Counted from the first letter of the stretch, positions 33,079-43,903 are shown. The stretch is DNA of 64,000 nucleotides from Triangularia verruculosa (GCA_033296885.1 MU863915.1:124001-188000), one strand, 5' to 3'. Notes: generated from the sequence alone by a model not told the origin. Numbers and translations: made by a program.

Positions 33079-34435
33079 GACCGGGCTGTTTCGACTCAAA
33101 CGAGGAAATGAACAGGGGGACCTTAGCGTTGTTAGTGTAAATAAAGATCAGACGTAGAGGTCGGAGGACTGTTTAATGATTGGGATGAATGTTGGCTGGA
33201 GTTGAGCAACACGCACATGACGTTGGAGTCCGCTGAAATGATGAGAGGAACGAACGAGAACCGGAAATCGGGAGGGCGAGGATGACACACAATCAGAACA
33301 CTGAGACACCGAACACGTGTGTGGCTGTGGTTCTGGTGGGTTACACAAACAAAATCAAGCCAAAATCGCACACTGTTCTGTCTGTCGGATGGTGGGAGCC
33401 TGCAGGGCTTTTTAAAGGGGCACATCCGACATGGGGGCGTGGTCCTCTGGTCTTCTCGTCCAGTAAAAGCGGGCCTCCTATTACCTCTCTGCCGTCCAAT
33501 CACCCCGAGGTATTATGCGCCAGCTGTTGACCAAAACACGTCAGGACTCAGGTAAGGTACCTACCTATGTACCTAGGTATGCAGTTCAGAGTTCCTGCCC
33601 TGGGGCTGCTAGATGTGACATGGCCAGACAGGGAACCTTTCCATTCGAGAAGAGGTGCAAAATAGAACAAAAAAGAAACACAGACCCGGCGTATTCAAAC
33701 GCGACCAAAGTCAGTGTGGTCTAACCCTGGAAAATCTGACAAAGACCAAGGTCAGCTCTGGGCGCCAAATAACGTGGTACAGTTCAGACATGATGCGTCG
33801 CCTCCCACCTTGTTCGCCTCGAGATGATTGCACGTTTGGATGGCACCCAAAAATGGGTGTTGCCTGCGAGACAAGGCTCGGGCCGCCACAGCCAAGACAG
33901 TCACTTGTGAACTGTGCCCATATCTCACAGCTACTGTCCCGATGTTTGTGCATTATACCAATTTATGGCCCCTGACAGTGCGCAACCTGGAAATGTCAGA
34001 GATATGGTTGAGAGCACCCTTTGCGGTAGAGGCCGGGCATATATCTGTACAATGGTCGCGACGGGCTTGTCGCCGTTGCAGTACAACTTCCAAATATATC
34101 ACGTTGATACTTGATTGGATGCATTCTTCTGTGGTGTAATATCAATAAGACTGTGACCAGCGTTGCACCAGTCACCAGCGTTCATAGTGTTTAAGTCGGC
34201 CGGTCTCGAGAGCAAGCTGCGGAGCCTTGTTGAGATAACAAGGTGTCCAGGATTGAAACGCGTTACCACACTTGATGCCGCTATTATATTGAGCACGGCC
34301 ACCGCCTTATCTTCGCTTCTTCTATATTATTCCTTTCTTCCGCATCACCATATGTCTTCTTGTTTGGCAACTGTGCATCTCTACCCACCTCAGGCATCCA
34401 GCTTTCATCAACGACAATACGTTCCGACCTGAACC
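33079..34435. promoter_or_regulatory. Divergent intergenic region between small gene D and CorA-like copy 3
   Basis: No supported gene. Words shared in order with 5195-5320 occur at 33296-33415, including AACACTGAGACA and AACACGTGTGTGGCT. A CCAAT box lies at about 33497-33501. Confidence 0.55.
33314..33319. promoter_or_regulatory. Conserved E-box CACGTG
   Basis: Counterpart of 5214-5219, in a 15-base identical context. Confidence 0.45.
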
Positions 34436-36662
34436 ATGAATTGGGCTGACATTCAGGACCCATGGCTCAGCACCGATGGTTGGGACTATGATTATCCCAC
34501 ATCCGACAAGAACAATCAGAGCAGGGTCATATATGCTGAAAAGCAGACGACGCCAGCAACCAGCGACGTCTATCAAGTCAAGGGCCCCGTACTATTACCT
34601 AACTCCGAAGAATGGACCACGGGTACAGTCCCTTGGCTTATGGTAGGCGCCCTATCTTCAATTGACCTAGCTGGGTTCTTCACATGCAAGCTTCTCTTAT
34701 TTGGTACTAACTGCTTCAAGAGTCCATGCCTCCAGACAAATCTCATGGATCCACCCAGTCAAACCCCAGCGGCCCGAGATGTTTCCGGCTTCCACATGTT
34801 GTGAGATTCCTCAAGCACAAGTCTTCTGACAGACCTATCCTGCTAGTCGTTACCAGCTTACAATGAAGAGCGTACCTACTGACCATTACAATGAATTGAT
34901 AGTCTTCCAAGTCAGCCAAGCCCTTCGGAACTCAACGGCAAGAAATTTGCAACAATCCATTACAGCCTCCCCGTCTCAGAAACGAACTGGAAAACCATTA
35001 CCCAGCGTTTCTATCTGCATCGGGCCATTGCACAGGCTATGCAAAATGACAGGTGCTCGACCAACTTTCAGGAAAACACACTCGTTAACGACCATACTGT
35101 CAGATGGTTTTCCGGAATGACAGGGCCCAGGGACTTGTCCCACAGTGTCTCCATGTCCTCAGCGTACTTCCCGAAGTACAGAGTCTCTCTTGCCGTTATT
35201 TACAACTGTGACGAGGCGCAGGTGAAAGAAATAGAGGAACTTGTCACGAACTCACCTGAAGCCAGCTCGCACTCACTATTGATGGTGGGCATATTCGCTG
35301 AGCTTCAAGCTAACAGAATCCTGGGCGCGGTCATCGATTCTAATCGGGAGTTAGATGACATCACTGAAAAGCTTCAAAAGAAGACTGAAAAGGGGGAACC
35401 TGCAAAGTTTGGCTACGAAGAGAATGAAAAGCTTCGTAATGCACTTCTCACCGCTAAGCGTTGTGAGGAGAGCGCTTGACTTGCGAGGATTCAACTTCAG
35501 ACCATCATGAAATATGCAACAGATCATGAGCAATCTGACCATAAGAGCGCGACTGCCGAGTACAAAGCGACCACTGCCAGGTTCAAGGATAGGTTCAAAG
35601 AGATTGACGTGGCACTGGAGGACTACATGTCACAGTGCCGCCTTGGAGCCGAAGAACTAAGAACAACTTCGGATTTGGTAGGTGAACTGCATCTGACGCT
35701 CTTCTACATACGGCTCCTTTCATGCCTGCTACCTACCTAAGGTATCTAACGACGATTCACCCAGTTTATTGCGGAGATAACGAGGGGCGAGGCACGCCAA
35801 GCAACCCGGCAAGCAGAGATCAGCAAGCATCTGGCCCTCGTTGCGATGATCTATTTGCCGATCACCGCTATCTCTGTAAGCCAAATCCCTAGAACTTGAA
35901 CCTCACTGACAATTATCTGACCACCTACCTGTTGCGCAGACAATATTTGCAACACCTGTCTTCAAATTTGACAATGATTGGGTCGACTTGTACTGGAACC
36001 GTTTCGACATTAAACCTGACAACGGCGAAGGTAGCAACGACAGCCTCGAATCCAATCCACCGGTGGTTTCAGGTTACTTCATCATATATATCACCATCGG
36101 TTTAGTCCTGACCTTTGTTACCGTCGGAGACTTTCTGTTAAAACTCTGGAGAGTCCGTCGCGACTCGGATCAAACTCAAGCGACAAGTCGTCTCCATTTC
36201 GGACGCAGGAAAAACCCGGGGTCGTCTTCGCAATCAAGCACATCAGGAGGGGCTTCGAGCCCCGCGACCGGCTCTTCGACTCATACAAATTCCGTCTTTC
36301 AGCGGTTTTCATCTTGGCTAGGCTTGACTTGGTCTAACTTCAAAACTGCCACTACTAGGAAAAGTAAGATCATCGGCACAAACCCATCGCCGCCGGGCTC
36401 GAGTGGAGGTGCCATCTCTAGCAGCAGTAACACTACTGGTCCTTCCTCCAACACCACACCAGCTGCCAAGTTTCAGCCATGGCCGTGGCTGCAGTCTGGG
36501 TTTTCTTCGTTCAGAAGGTCTTGGCCTAGGAGGAGGAACAAGCCAGTGCAGAACGCGCATCCACTGGCGACATTTCCAGTAGGAAACACACCTGCATCTA
36601 ACCAGGCAAGTGCCACTCAACCAGTAACTTCGCAGATTCATGTCGGGAACCATGTGCCATAA
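34436..36662 (+). pseudogene. CorA-like two-TM protein, copy 3, with an in-frame TGA
   Basis: Exons by comparison with copies 2 and 4: 34436-34642, 34721-34800, 34903-35677, 35765-35875 and 35940-36662, about 631 codons. Features: MNWADIQDPWL, YDYPTS, HYSLPVSETNW, AYFPKYRVSLAVIYNC, SSHSLLMVGIFAELQ, EELRTTSDL, ISKHLALVAMIYLPITAIS + TIFATPVFKF, and GYFIIYITIGLVLTFVTV. The frame is perfect except for TGA at 35477-35479 in exon 3, where copy 2 has Arg (CEEEARI against CEESA-stop-LARI). A single CGA-to-TGA change explains it. No in-frame intron removes it: the plausible donor at 35438 would shift frame. Either a recent pseudogene, a truncated soluble protein of about 257 residues, or stop readthrough. 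The first intron has an ideal TACTAAC branch site. Confidence 0.8.
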
Positions 36663-37098
36663 CGTAGAAGGTTTTGACGTCAGGAGCCCTCAACTGCAGG
36701 CAGTGGAGGCAAGGCAAGAGGAGATTCAGATAATCAAGATGAGGGTGGGTGTATATGAGTTCTCTACTGTACTACCTATGGACGGCTCCAGCGTCTTATT
36801 TGCATTAGAGTGTCTTTCTGCTGCATGTTGTTTTCTGCGCGAATTGTACCTGTATGTTTAAGCTGGTCCAATTATGCGTGCACTATTATGCACAACAGTA
36901 GGTAGATTAAGGTACCTATCTTTGTGCAGCTCTCCCACTTATGCCACGGCTGTGCGCCACGTTCTGACCAATCCCAAGGCGCCAAAACGCGTGGTTCGCG
37001 ACGACCCCTGTTTTATTAGGGGGCGGGAGAAAAAAACATCATGCCCCTCAGCTCTCTCCAATTGTCGATAGGTCTCAAGCTGGACGCAAGTTCATCAA
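36663..37098. other. Intergenic, no supported gene
   Basis: Separates CorA-like copies 3 and 4. It carries a GTAGGTAGATTAAGGTACCT word but no supported frame. Presumed terminator of copy 3 and promoter of copy 4. Confidence 0.5.
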
Positions 37099-38853
37099 AT
37101 GGATTGGCCACGCGTTGTAGACCCAATTTTGAAGATTGAAGAAGATGATTACCAATTCGATTATGACTGTCCATCAACCAACGTGTGCAAGGTGCTCAGA
37201 GATCATGTAAGCAAAGCCGCACGCGCCGAAAGGATTGGTGATTTTAAGGTAGCTGACAATACCTACATCGATAGGGGGAAGAAACGGAGACTATTGTCTT
37301 GAGGGGTGATGAAGATTGGAATCGGTGGTTTGAGGTAAGTGGCTTGATAATGCGTGTCGTGTTTTCACAGCGCAGAAACGGCTTATACATGAGGGATAAG
37401 AGCGATATCTTCACAGCAAATTTCCGAGAGGGTTCATCATCGACTCGCAACGACATGGCTGGGTATCATATTTTGTAAGTTCTCGACAACTTCTACCTGT
37501 TTCTATGGCTGACGGGATCCCCAGACTCTGCGGTGCAGTTGAACCAGCATTTACAGCGCTCGAGATCGTCCCAAGCGAGCTTTATTACCTCCCCTTCTCG
37601 CTTCCCCGCTGGAGAAAGATCACCAAAGCTTTCCATCTCCACGACGAAATCTGCCGAGCCTTCACCAAAAGCCATGAAGGGGGCTGCGCTACCTATCTCG
37701 TACACGACGGTTCGCTTCGCATGTACACCGCCGCCATGTCTTGGAGCCACCAGATCTGGACATCAGCACACAGTCTTGCCATCTCATCCACCTACTTCGA
37801 AGCCTCAAAGCTGACAGTCGCAGTGATATTCGGCTGTTCGGAACAACAGATGACCAGAGTCGAAGAGCTGCTTGCAGAATCCCCAGAAGTCAACTCACAC
37901 CCTCTGCTTACCGTCGGAATATTCGCAGAGTTGCACAAGGATAGGATGCAGGAGATTGTCAAGAAAGCCATTCATGAGTGTACCGTCGCTATCACAGATC
38001 TCAAGCTCGACCGTGACGCTCCGCCGGTGGTCAAGCGAGATTTCAAGCTGAGCAGGAAGCTTAGAAACTACAGACTCAAAACGAAGATGGCGGAGGAGGA
38101 AGTGAGAACTACCAAGGGATTGCTGCAAAAGATGATAACACAGGTCGAAGAGGAGCAGCAACTGCATCAGTTTCAAGATGGTAGAGAGTTTGCCACCAGT
38201 ACCAGACGATTCAAACAACGATTTACCGAGATTGAGATCGAATTGGATGCTCTGATGGCTAGGTGCCGGATGATGTTTGACGACATGACCTACTCGGAGG
38301 AGCTGGTAAGCCTTTCTGATCGCCTTGCTATGCACTGCTGAGCATTATTTGCTAACTCGTCTTAGTTCATGAACGAACTCCTCAGTGATGATGCTGAGCG
38401 AGCAAGAGATCAAGCTAAAATGAGCACAGTGATAGCATTTGTCGCCATGCTGTACCTTCCAATAACAGCTGTTGCAGTAAGCTGCAGTGATCCTCGTCAT
38501 GACATAGGAGCTGATGCTAATCGGTCATGCAGACCATCTTTGCGATGCCAGTGTTCGAATTTCAAAACGACTGGAGGGATATTTACTTCAGAGAAACAGC
38601 AGATTCAGGCCCCGATGCTGGGAAACAGCCGGTTTTGTCATCCTACTTTTGGGTGTACCTCGTTGTGTCTGTTACTCTTACCGCATTCACTGTGTTCGGC
38701 TGGTGGCATTATGCGAGAGGTAGCAGCAAAGTCTACAACCGCAGAAAAGAGCTGAAACGCATGAGGCAACCGGTCAGAGGCAATGGTGGCACGAAGCTCG
38801 CTATTCATAATCTTTTCTCTAAGCATGCTGATGGCAAAAAGGACTATGTATGA
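37099..38853 (+). CDS. CorA-like two-TM membrane protein, copy 4
   Basis: Six exons: 37099-37206, 37275-37334, 37401-37474, 37525-38305, 38366-38476 and 38533-38853; 484 residues. MDWPRVVDPIL opens the protein; exon 3 encodes 25 residues starting S and ending AGYHI, as in copy 2. Then come ELYYLPFSLPRWRKI, TYFEASKLTVAVIFGC, NSHPLLTVGIFAEL, a charged helical region, and MSTVIAFVAMLYLPITAVA + TIFAMPVFEF as membrane segment 1. SSYFWVYLVVSVTLTAFTVF is segment 2. The tail after it is only about 45 basic residues, much shorter than in copies 2 and 3. It has one intron more in the N-terminal part than copies 2 and 3. Probably intact. Role unknown. Confidence 0.82.
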
Positions 38854-39014
38854 AGATGAAAGTTGATGAGTTACTTAATTACCTAATCGGCAGGTTGGGA
38901 ATGTCCCCATGACGGTGGAGAGCGCCGTGAATAACGGTCTTTTTGTAGAAACGGACGGGGTCTTGTGGGGAATCAGAACTATGTCGAGCCACATATTGCG
39001 GGCTTTCTGCCTTT

Positions 39015-40493
39015 CTACATCCCGCAGTTAGAATGATAATAAAATTTCACATCGCACTTGCCAGGCATGATCCAGTATCCTTTCCCCAAACTCTTTTGTT
39101 CCCAGTCTGACTCCTCCCATATCATCTCCCGGCCTGATAGATCTCGCCACCACATGTATCCCCCACGTGTCCCACGGCAGATGCACTTCTTTGGCATATC
39201 CGTCGAGGAAGATGCTCCATAATCACCAAAGAAACTATCTGGAAACGCAACCCTGGCGTTCTCCAACTTGGTCAATTGTAGAATTCCTTGATCTATCGTC
39301 GTCAATACTCTCCCGACAGCATCCACTCTCTCCTCCTTGGCGATTTTGTCTGGAAGAACGTTGCTCTGCAGACACAGCCAAACGTTCCGCAGACCAGGCA
39401 TTCGCGATGCGAGCTGTTGCATCATAACCCTCAGACCTTCCAACCTCTCTTCAAACGAAGTCAGTTGGCGTGTCCTTTCGTGCTTTTCACAGTAGACGTT
39501 GTTCAGCTTCCTCGGGTACAAATCCCACACCAGCTCCACGGTAGCAATGCTCTCAAGCCTTTGTGTCGGAAGGATATACGGCAGCCGTCTAAGCATCAAG
39601 TCACTCGAGAGGTGGAACAGGTTCCGTTCGTACAACACCGGCAAAGCCTCCAGATATGCCTGCTTGCAGGACATCAAAAAGCCCACTATACCGATGAGGC
39701 ATTTCTGGCGAGTATGGTTGTGAGGAAACCCGTTCGCTATGTCAGGGGCAAATCCGTTATAGAGACACATCTCATACCAGGGACGTAAGCGGCTGGACAA
39801 AGAAGACTGATCGCTGTAATGGGGGTTGTCGAAGAGCTCAACTAGCTCGTGACAAATGGATGAAGAGTAGCGCCATCTCGTAGGGCGAGGTCGACCCGGG
39901 CCGTCACTTTTCCTGGTGGTCTGAATGATTCCTGCTGATGGCATACCGCTGTTTTCTGAGCCAGGGACAATTCTCCATCGCTCTTTCGGTTGGATGATGT
40001 GATATGGACAGAACTTGGGATTGGCAGCCAGGTCTTCAACAGTAGGATAGCCCCCGACTTGCGACATGTATTCCTTGATGGTGTCGTGATAGACGAGTTC
40101 CTTCCGATAAGTTTCATCTTTCGCTGTAGCATTTCGATCATTTTGCTCTTGATCTAGAGGTGTGCGACTGGAGCAGTTGCATCGTGATCTTGGTTGGCGC
40201 GGGGTTGGAGGTGGTAGGCGGAAGTTCTCCTCAGCGTATTCCAATTCGGCATGAAGATGAATCGCATTCTTCCCGAAAGCCTCAATCAAGATCTGCTCAC
40301 GGATTTCTGCTGGGAATCGTTGAAAGAACGGACTGTTGGCAGTCGCCTGAGGAGATGGGGGCGTGAGGGATGGAGAAGCGGGCTCGTGATTCTGGAGATC
40401 GCCGCATGGAATCGAATTGGTTTTCTTCTTGGAAAAAGGCCATCGGATACGTGAGGTAGACATGGCGTCGATGTAGGCTGAGATCAGGCCCAA
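39015..40493 (-). CDS. DUF7730-like / F-box-like protein
   Basis: Single exon, 492 residues. Residues 56-80 read FFQRFPAEIREQILIEAFG..IHL, the F-box-like LP-x-EIR-x-x-I-W/L pattern that opens DUF7730-type fungal proteins. SCKQAYLEALPVLYERNLFHL, cited here in part, is the matching second block typical of the family. The middle holds Ser/Cys-rich spacer sequence and the C-terminus is KCDVKFYYHSNCGM. A second in-frame ATG at 40463 (MSTSRIRWPF) is an equally good start. No membrane segment. A relic of its 3' end lies at 42144-42210. Known family proteins have no established activity; some may act as ubiquitin-ligase adaptors, but that is inference. Confidence 0.78.
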   Translation of the reverse strand: MGLISAYIDAMSTSRIRWPFSKKKTNSIPCGDLQNHEPASPSLTPPSPQATANSPFFQRFPAEIREQILIEAFGKNAIHLHAELEYAEENFRLPPPTPRQPRSRCNCSSRTPLDQEQNDRNATAKDETYRKELVYHDTIKEYMSQVGGYPTVEDLAANPKFCPYHIIQPKERWRIVPGSENSGMPSAGIIQTTRKSDGPGRPRPTRWRYSSSICHELVELFDNPHYSDQSSLSSRLRPWYEMCLYNGFAPDIANGFPHNHTRQKCLIGIVGFLMSCKQAYLEALPVLYERNLFHLSSDLMLRRLPYILPTQRLESIATVELVWDLYPRKLNNVYCEKHERTRQLTSFEERLEGLRVMMQQLASRMPGLRNVWLCLQSNVLPDKIAKEERVDAVGRVLTTIDQGILQLTKLENARVAFPDSFFGDYGASSSTDMPKKCICRGTRGGYMWWRDLSGREMIWEESDWEQKSLGKGYWIMPGKCDVKFYYHSNCGM

Positions 40494-40788
40494 GTCATAG
40501 GCAGACGGTACGGTGATGTTGTTGAAATAGACTTAAATTAACCGATCCTAAATTAGATAGCGCCAATCCATCGCTAGCCCGAGCTAGATTTGAGAGCCCA
40601 CGTATAAGCAGAGGGCGTCAAGAGCCGCCTTCGAAATCAACAAAGGTATTCGGGTGAGAAACGCCCACGTTGGGATGGATGAATATTTCCATTGATCATG
40701 TTACCAGAATAGTGTTCCAAATTCGCTAAAAAAATGCCCAAAATAACGCCGTAATCATGCTTCGTGCCATCAAGGTACGTCATCGTTA

Positions 40789-41520
40789 TCACGCTCCCTG
40801 AATCCGTCTCCTCTGCCCATTCGAAGAACTTGCCTGAACCAAGTCATAGACGACCTTTCCAACCTCCAGACCGACCCTCACTGTCTCTCCCGCGACAAAA
40901 GCAACCGGAATCCACGCCAGAGCTGCCGTCACGATCCCTTCCTCTCCCGAAAGCCACCCGAGATACGTATTCTTGGCGCTTTCCATCGCGACCTTCGGCG
41001 CCTTCTCGAGTTCCTGCTCAAGCCATAAACTCGCCTCCTTTTGCTGCTCCTCCCTGAGCTGACTGACCCAGTCATTCGTCCTGTCCAGCTCCCCTTGCAC
41101 CCAGTGCGAAGTTCTATCGAGCTCACCAGAAACCCATTGTGACGTGCCGGTCTGCTGCTCCTCGCGGATGTGGGTTACTTGCTCGTTGACATGGGTGAGC
41201 ACTTGATCGGTTTTAGAGGTGATCGTCGCCGTCAGTCCACTCAATCCGCGGGCTGGCTTGGGCGGCTTTTGTTTGACCAAGGTCGTTCCTGATGTTGTCA
41301 CGCTTGCAGAGGGAGGACGAGGAGAGTGAGCGCGTCGTGAGGAGGGTGGGTGGGACCGAGAGTGGGCCTTTGGGAGCAAATTCGGTGATGGTGGGGTGTT
41401 TTTGGATGCTCGGGATGAAGTCCTAAACGAGGGCATGGTGTCCCGAAGGGTGGCGACCGTTTGGCGGAGAGATTGTGTGCGACTTGGGGCTATGCGTCTT
41501 TGGGGCTCATGGAGTGACAC
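40789..41520 (-). CDS. Hypothetical protein with coiled coil and hydrophobic C-terminus
   Basis: Single exon, 243 residues, family not recognised. Residues 1-90 are basic and Ser/Pro/Thr-rich (probably disordered). Residues about 95-180 are a charged helix with repeated units of the form (R/L)REEQQ, SGELDRTSHWV and QGELDRTNDWV. Residues about 195-230 are hydrophobic to amphipathic (IVTAALAWIPVAFVAG). Frame openness and composition argue that it is real, but no paralog or domain confirms it. The repeated GELDRTxxWV unit is the clearest feature. Confidence 0.6.
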   Translation of the reverse strand: MSLHEPQRRIAPSRTQSLRQTVATLRDTMPSFRTSSRASKNTPPSPNLLPKAHSRSHPPSSRRAHSPRPPSASVTTSGTTLVKQKPPKPARGLSGLTATITSKTDQVLTHVNEQVTHIREEQQTGTSQWVSGELDRTSHWVQGELDRTNDWVSQLREEQQKEASLWLEQELEKAPKVAMESAKNTYLGWLSGEEGIVTAALAWIPVAFVAGETVRVGLEVGKVVYDLVQASSSNGQRRRIQGA

Positions 41521-41842
41521 CGAAAAAGAAATCGCAACGTGAGGTTGAGGGTGTGTTGAATCAGATCTTCTCTGTCATGCTGCTTGCTGCCGTTGTTTAT
41601 CGGCCCATCCACACCGCCGTTACCCCTGATGGGGCAGGCTTGGCGCATGTGTGACGTGGTCAAGCTCCGGTCCTCCACTTTCGCAGGGCTTCAAACCTGA
41701 CGTGGGCCAATCGGAAGCAGCCATTTCGCAGCATTGAAAACACCGGAAGAATTTGTCTGGCAAACCCAGCGAGGTTGCCAGTGATGCATTCAGGCCCGAA
41801 CTCTTCGAAGAGGCAAGTGTCTGTACACCAGCTGCCCAGCAC

Positions 41843-41982
41843 GCCTGGAAAAAAAGAGAGATTGCTACCTACGCGAAAACCAGGCCTTGAAAGATATCAA
41901 GAGGTCCTGAAAGACAGCCAACGGGCCCTAGAGCTCTGGGAGGCCTGGTTTTCGCGTTTCACCGTCTCTTTTTCATCCAGGC
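41843..41982. repeat. 140-bp imperfect hairpin
   Basis: Arms GCCTGGAAAAAAAGAGAGA and the inverse of GCCTGGATGAAAAAGAGA enclose a perfect 15-bp pair CGCGAAAACCAGGCC / GGCCTGGTTTTCGCG (41873-41887, 41942-41956). The loop is about 54 nt. MITE-like or a regulatory RNA structure; no target duplication recognised. Confidence 0.7.
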
Positions 41983-42143
41983 CGTGACCAGCTTCTGAAT
42001 TGAACTCGTTATAAGGCTGGGAGATGCCACTGGCGCCATATCTCTTTTAAATTCATTGCGGCGTCGTAGGTACCTAGTCAACCTATGTTAGCCAATCGTG
42101 GAGAACCTAATGGTGCCGCTACTTACTACATGTAGTCCGAAGG

Positions 42144-42210
42144 AAAGGATACTAGATTATGCCTGGGAAGTGCGATGTGAACTATTATCATCATTCTAGG
42201 TAATTGTGGA
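42144..42210 (+). pseudogene. Relic of the 3' end of the DUF7730-like gene
   Basis: AAAGGATACT(A/G)GAT(T/C)ATGCCTGG and AAGTGCGATGTGAA, followed by TATTATCAT..TCATTCTA, match the coding strand of 39015-39090 (codons for GYWIMPGKCDVKFYYHS). Here TGG has become TAG and the copy is on the opposite strand. A small duplicated fragment, not a gene. Confidence 0.7.
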
Positions 42211-42598
42211 ATATAGAAAGGTAAGATAAGTTTAGCCACACCTTTTTAGACCTAATTATAATATCGTGGAAAAGAGCGACGGCTGTTTAAGGTATACGTT
42301 TAGAACAATCCCAAAGCCTTTTTATAACTAACTAGGTAAGCTTCCCTAGCTCGGACCGATGGAGTGTAAGGCTTAGATAATACTGTGAGGGAAATACTTA
42401 GGTAAGGTATATTGAACAGTAGGAAAATATCATCCGGAGAAAAACGCTAGCTACCTTAAATGAAACCCTGCTTAACGTAGCTCAAATTCTAAAGTAAGGT
42501 GGCCCCGGACCAGACCTACAACAGATAGCTGTGAGTTTAGACGGCCCTAATTATAAGCTAAGAAAGTGCTTAGGTATTCCAAGTTCGAATTACAAACT

Positions 42599-43903
42599 TT
42601 ACTTCCTATCAGCCTCCATTGAGCTTGTGTTTATCAACTCTTTGACAGATCCTTTAGAGGGGTGGTTGCCAGTGTACGGGTAATACCGGGGCAGCTCGAT
42701 GTTGCCAGAGTGGGAGATGCCAGATTCCTCTGGGCCACCGTCGCTTAACTTGCTCCTTGATCCAGAGCCGCGGAGCCGTCTGAGGGATGAACCGTAACTA
42801 TCTCTGAGTTTGGTGAGGACTGCGCCGGCGAGGCTTCGGAGAGGCTTGTAGACCGGAAGGCAGGCGCAGAGGATAACCGTGGCGGTGTGAATGTTAAGCC
42901 AGAACTCGGCCTGGCTGAAGCTGACTATGTGCGTGGGAAGAGGGAGGTCAGTTAAATGACGGGCTTCTGTTAAGGGGATTGGGTTGAGGTTCTTACCGTA
43001 GACTGAGTTCGGTTGGTACTGGTATGCCACGCGGAGGACGCTTGTGATGATGGCGCTAGACAAAGGTTAGTGGATGATGGAGGTCTTGGACATTGAGAAT
43101 GAACTGACAATCCGCCGAGCAGAAAGATTGCGGAGACCATTGCCTTTGTCTTTTTGGGCATCTGAAGGGATATGACTGCGCGGATAGGCAATGCAAGGAT
43201 AGCAATGTCGAGTAAGATCTCGATCAGGCCGATGATGAAAGAGAACAGATTGAAGTTCAAACACCGACCGCCCGTCTTGGTACGGTGCCAGAAGAGATCG
43301 ATGGGGATGCAGATGCAGAAATTGGCAACCTGGGCGGCGATAAAGTAGGCTGTAGATATCGCGATCATGATGAGACAGGTCTTGCGGAACTCGGGTGTGG
43401 CAAAGATGCGACGGTAGAGGAGCAGAATGGATAGCTTGGCGAGGTAGAAGGTCAGGTAGAGGATTGTGTTCGCGATGAACAGAGACTTTGATGATGTTAG
43501 TGGTATTTCCTGTATGTTGGTGTTGATGGAAGAATCACCATGAGAAAGTTTTCCATGCCTCGGACGGTGTCCAAAGAAGGACGCCTCGCCAGATCGGCAA
43601 CGATTTCGGTGAGTTCTTTGCCTTGACTGCCATCGAAGAGGCCTTTGGTGTGGTTAGGTACCTAGTTAGGTGCCATGAGTCTAGCAGAAAGCTCTGGTAG
43701 TACGTACCCCAGAGTGAAGCCGAAGCTGCACCTATGTAGGAAATAGTAGTAGCAAGAAGAAACCAGTCATCTCCGTGAATGCCCTGCTTCAAACCAATCT
43801 TACACCAAAAGCGCAAGAGTGTGGCTACCACGGCAATAGAAAGGGAGACGACTGTGACGACCAGTCGTCGTACTCCATTTTCGTTCAAGGTGTTGTTAGA
43901 CAT
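42599..43903 (-). CDS. Rhodopsin-like seven-TM integral membrane protein (Pth11-related family)
   Basis: Minus-strand exons 43708-43903, 43539-43642, 43109-43485, 42997-43055 and 42599-42924; 353 residues, introns 53-72 nt. Hydrophobic helices start at RRLVVTVVSLSIAVVATLL; the loop GLFDGSQGKELTEIV precedes SLFIANTILYLTFYLAKLSI and LLLYRRIF, the K-L-S-(I/L)-L-x-x-Y-x-R-(I/L)-F signature of this fungal family. Then come CLIMIAISTAYFIAAQVANF, a long helix with LFSFIIGLIEILLDIAILAL, MPKKTKAMVSAIFLLGGF, and WLNIHTATVILCACLPVYKPL. The last 80 residues are a cytosolic Ser/Gly-rich tail. The family is often called CFEM-less Pth11-like; its ligands are mostly unknown. Divergent from the monooxygenase at 44532. 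Confidence 0.82.

Larger units (their letters stand above)
41521..42598. other. Intergenic with hairpin and gene relic
   Basis: No supported gene. Contains the inverted repeat at 41843-41982 and the DUF7730-like relic at 42144-42210. After 42060 the DNA is AT-richer with TAGGTA words. Confidence 0.6.

Noticed and set aside
34801..34945. Apparent frameshift in CorA-like copy 3 (a PFG match in another frame)
   Set aside because: Using the donor after 34800 and the acceptor at 34902 restores one frame that aligns with copies 2 and 4, so only the TGA at 35477 breaks the gene.
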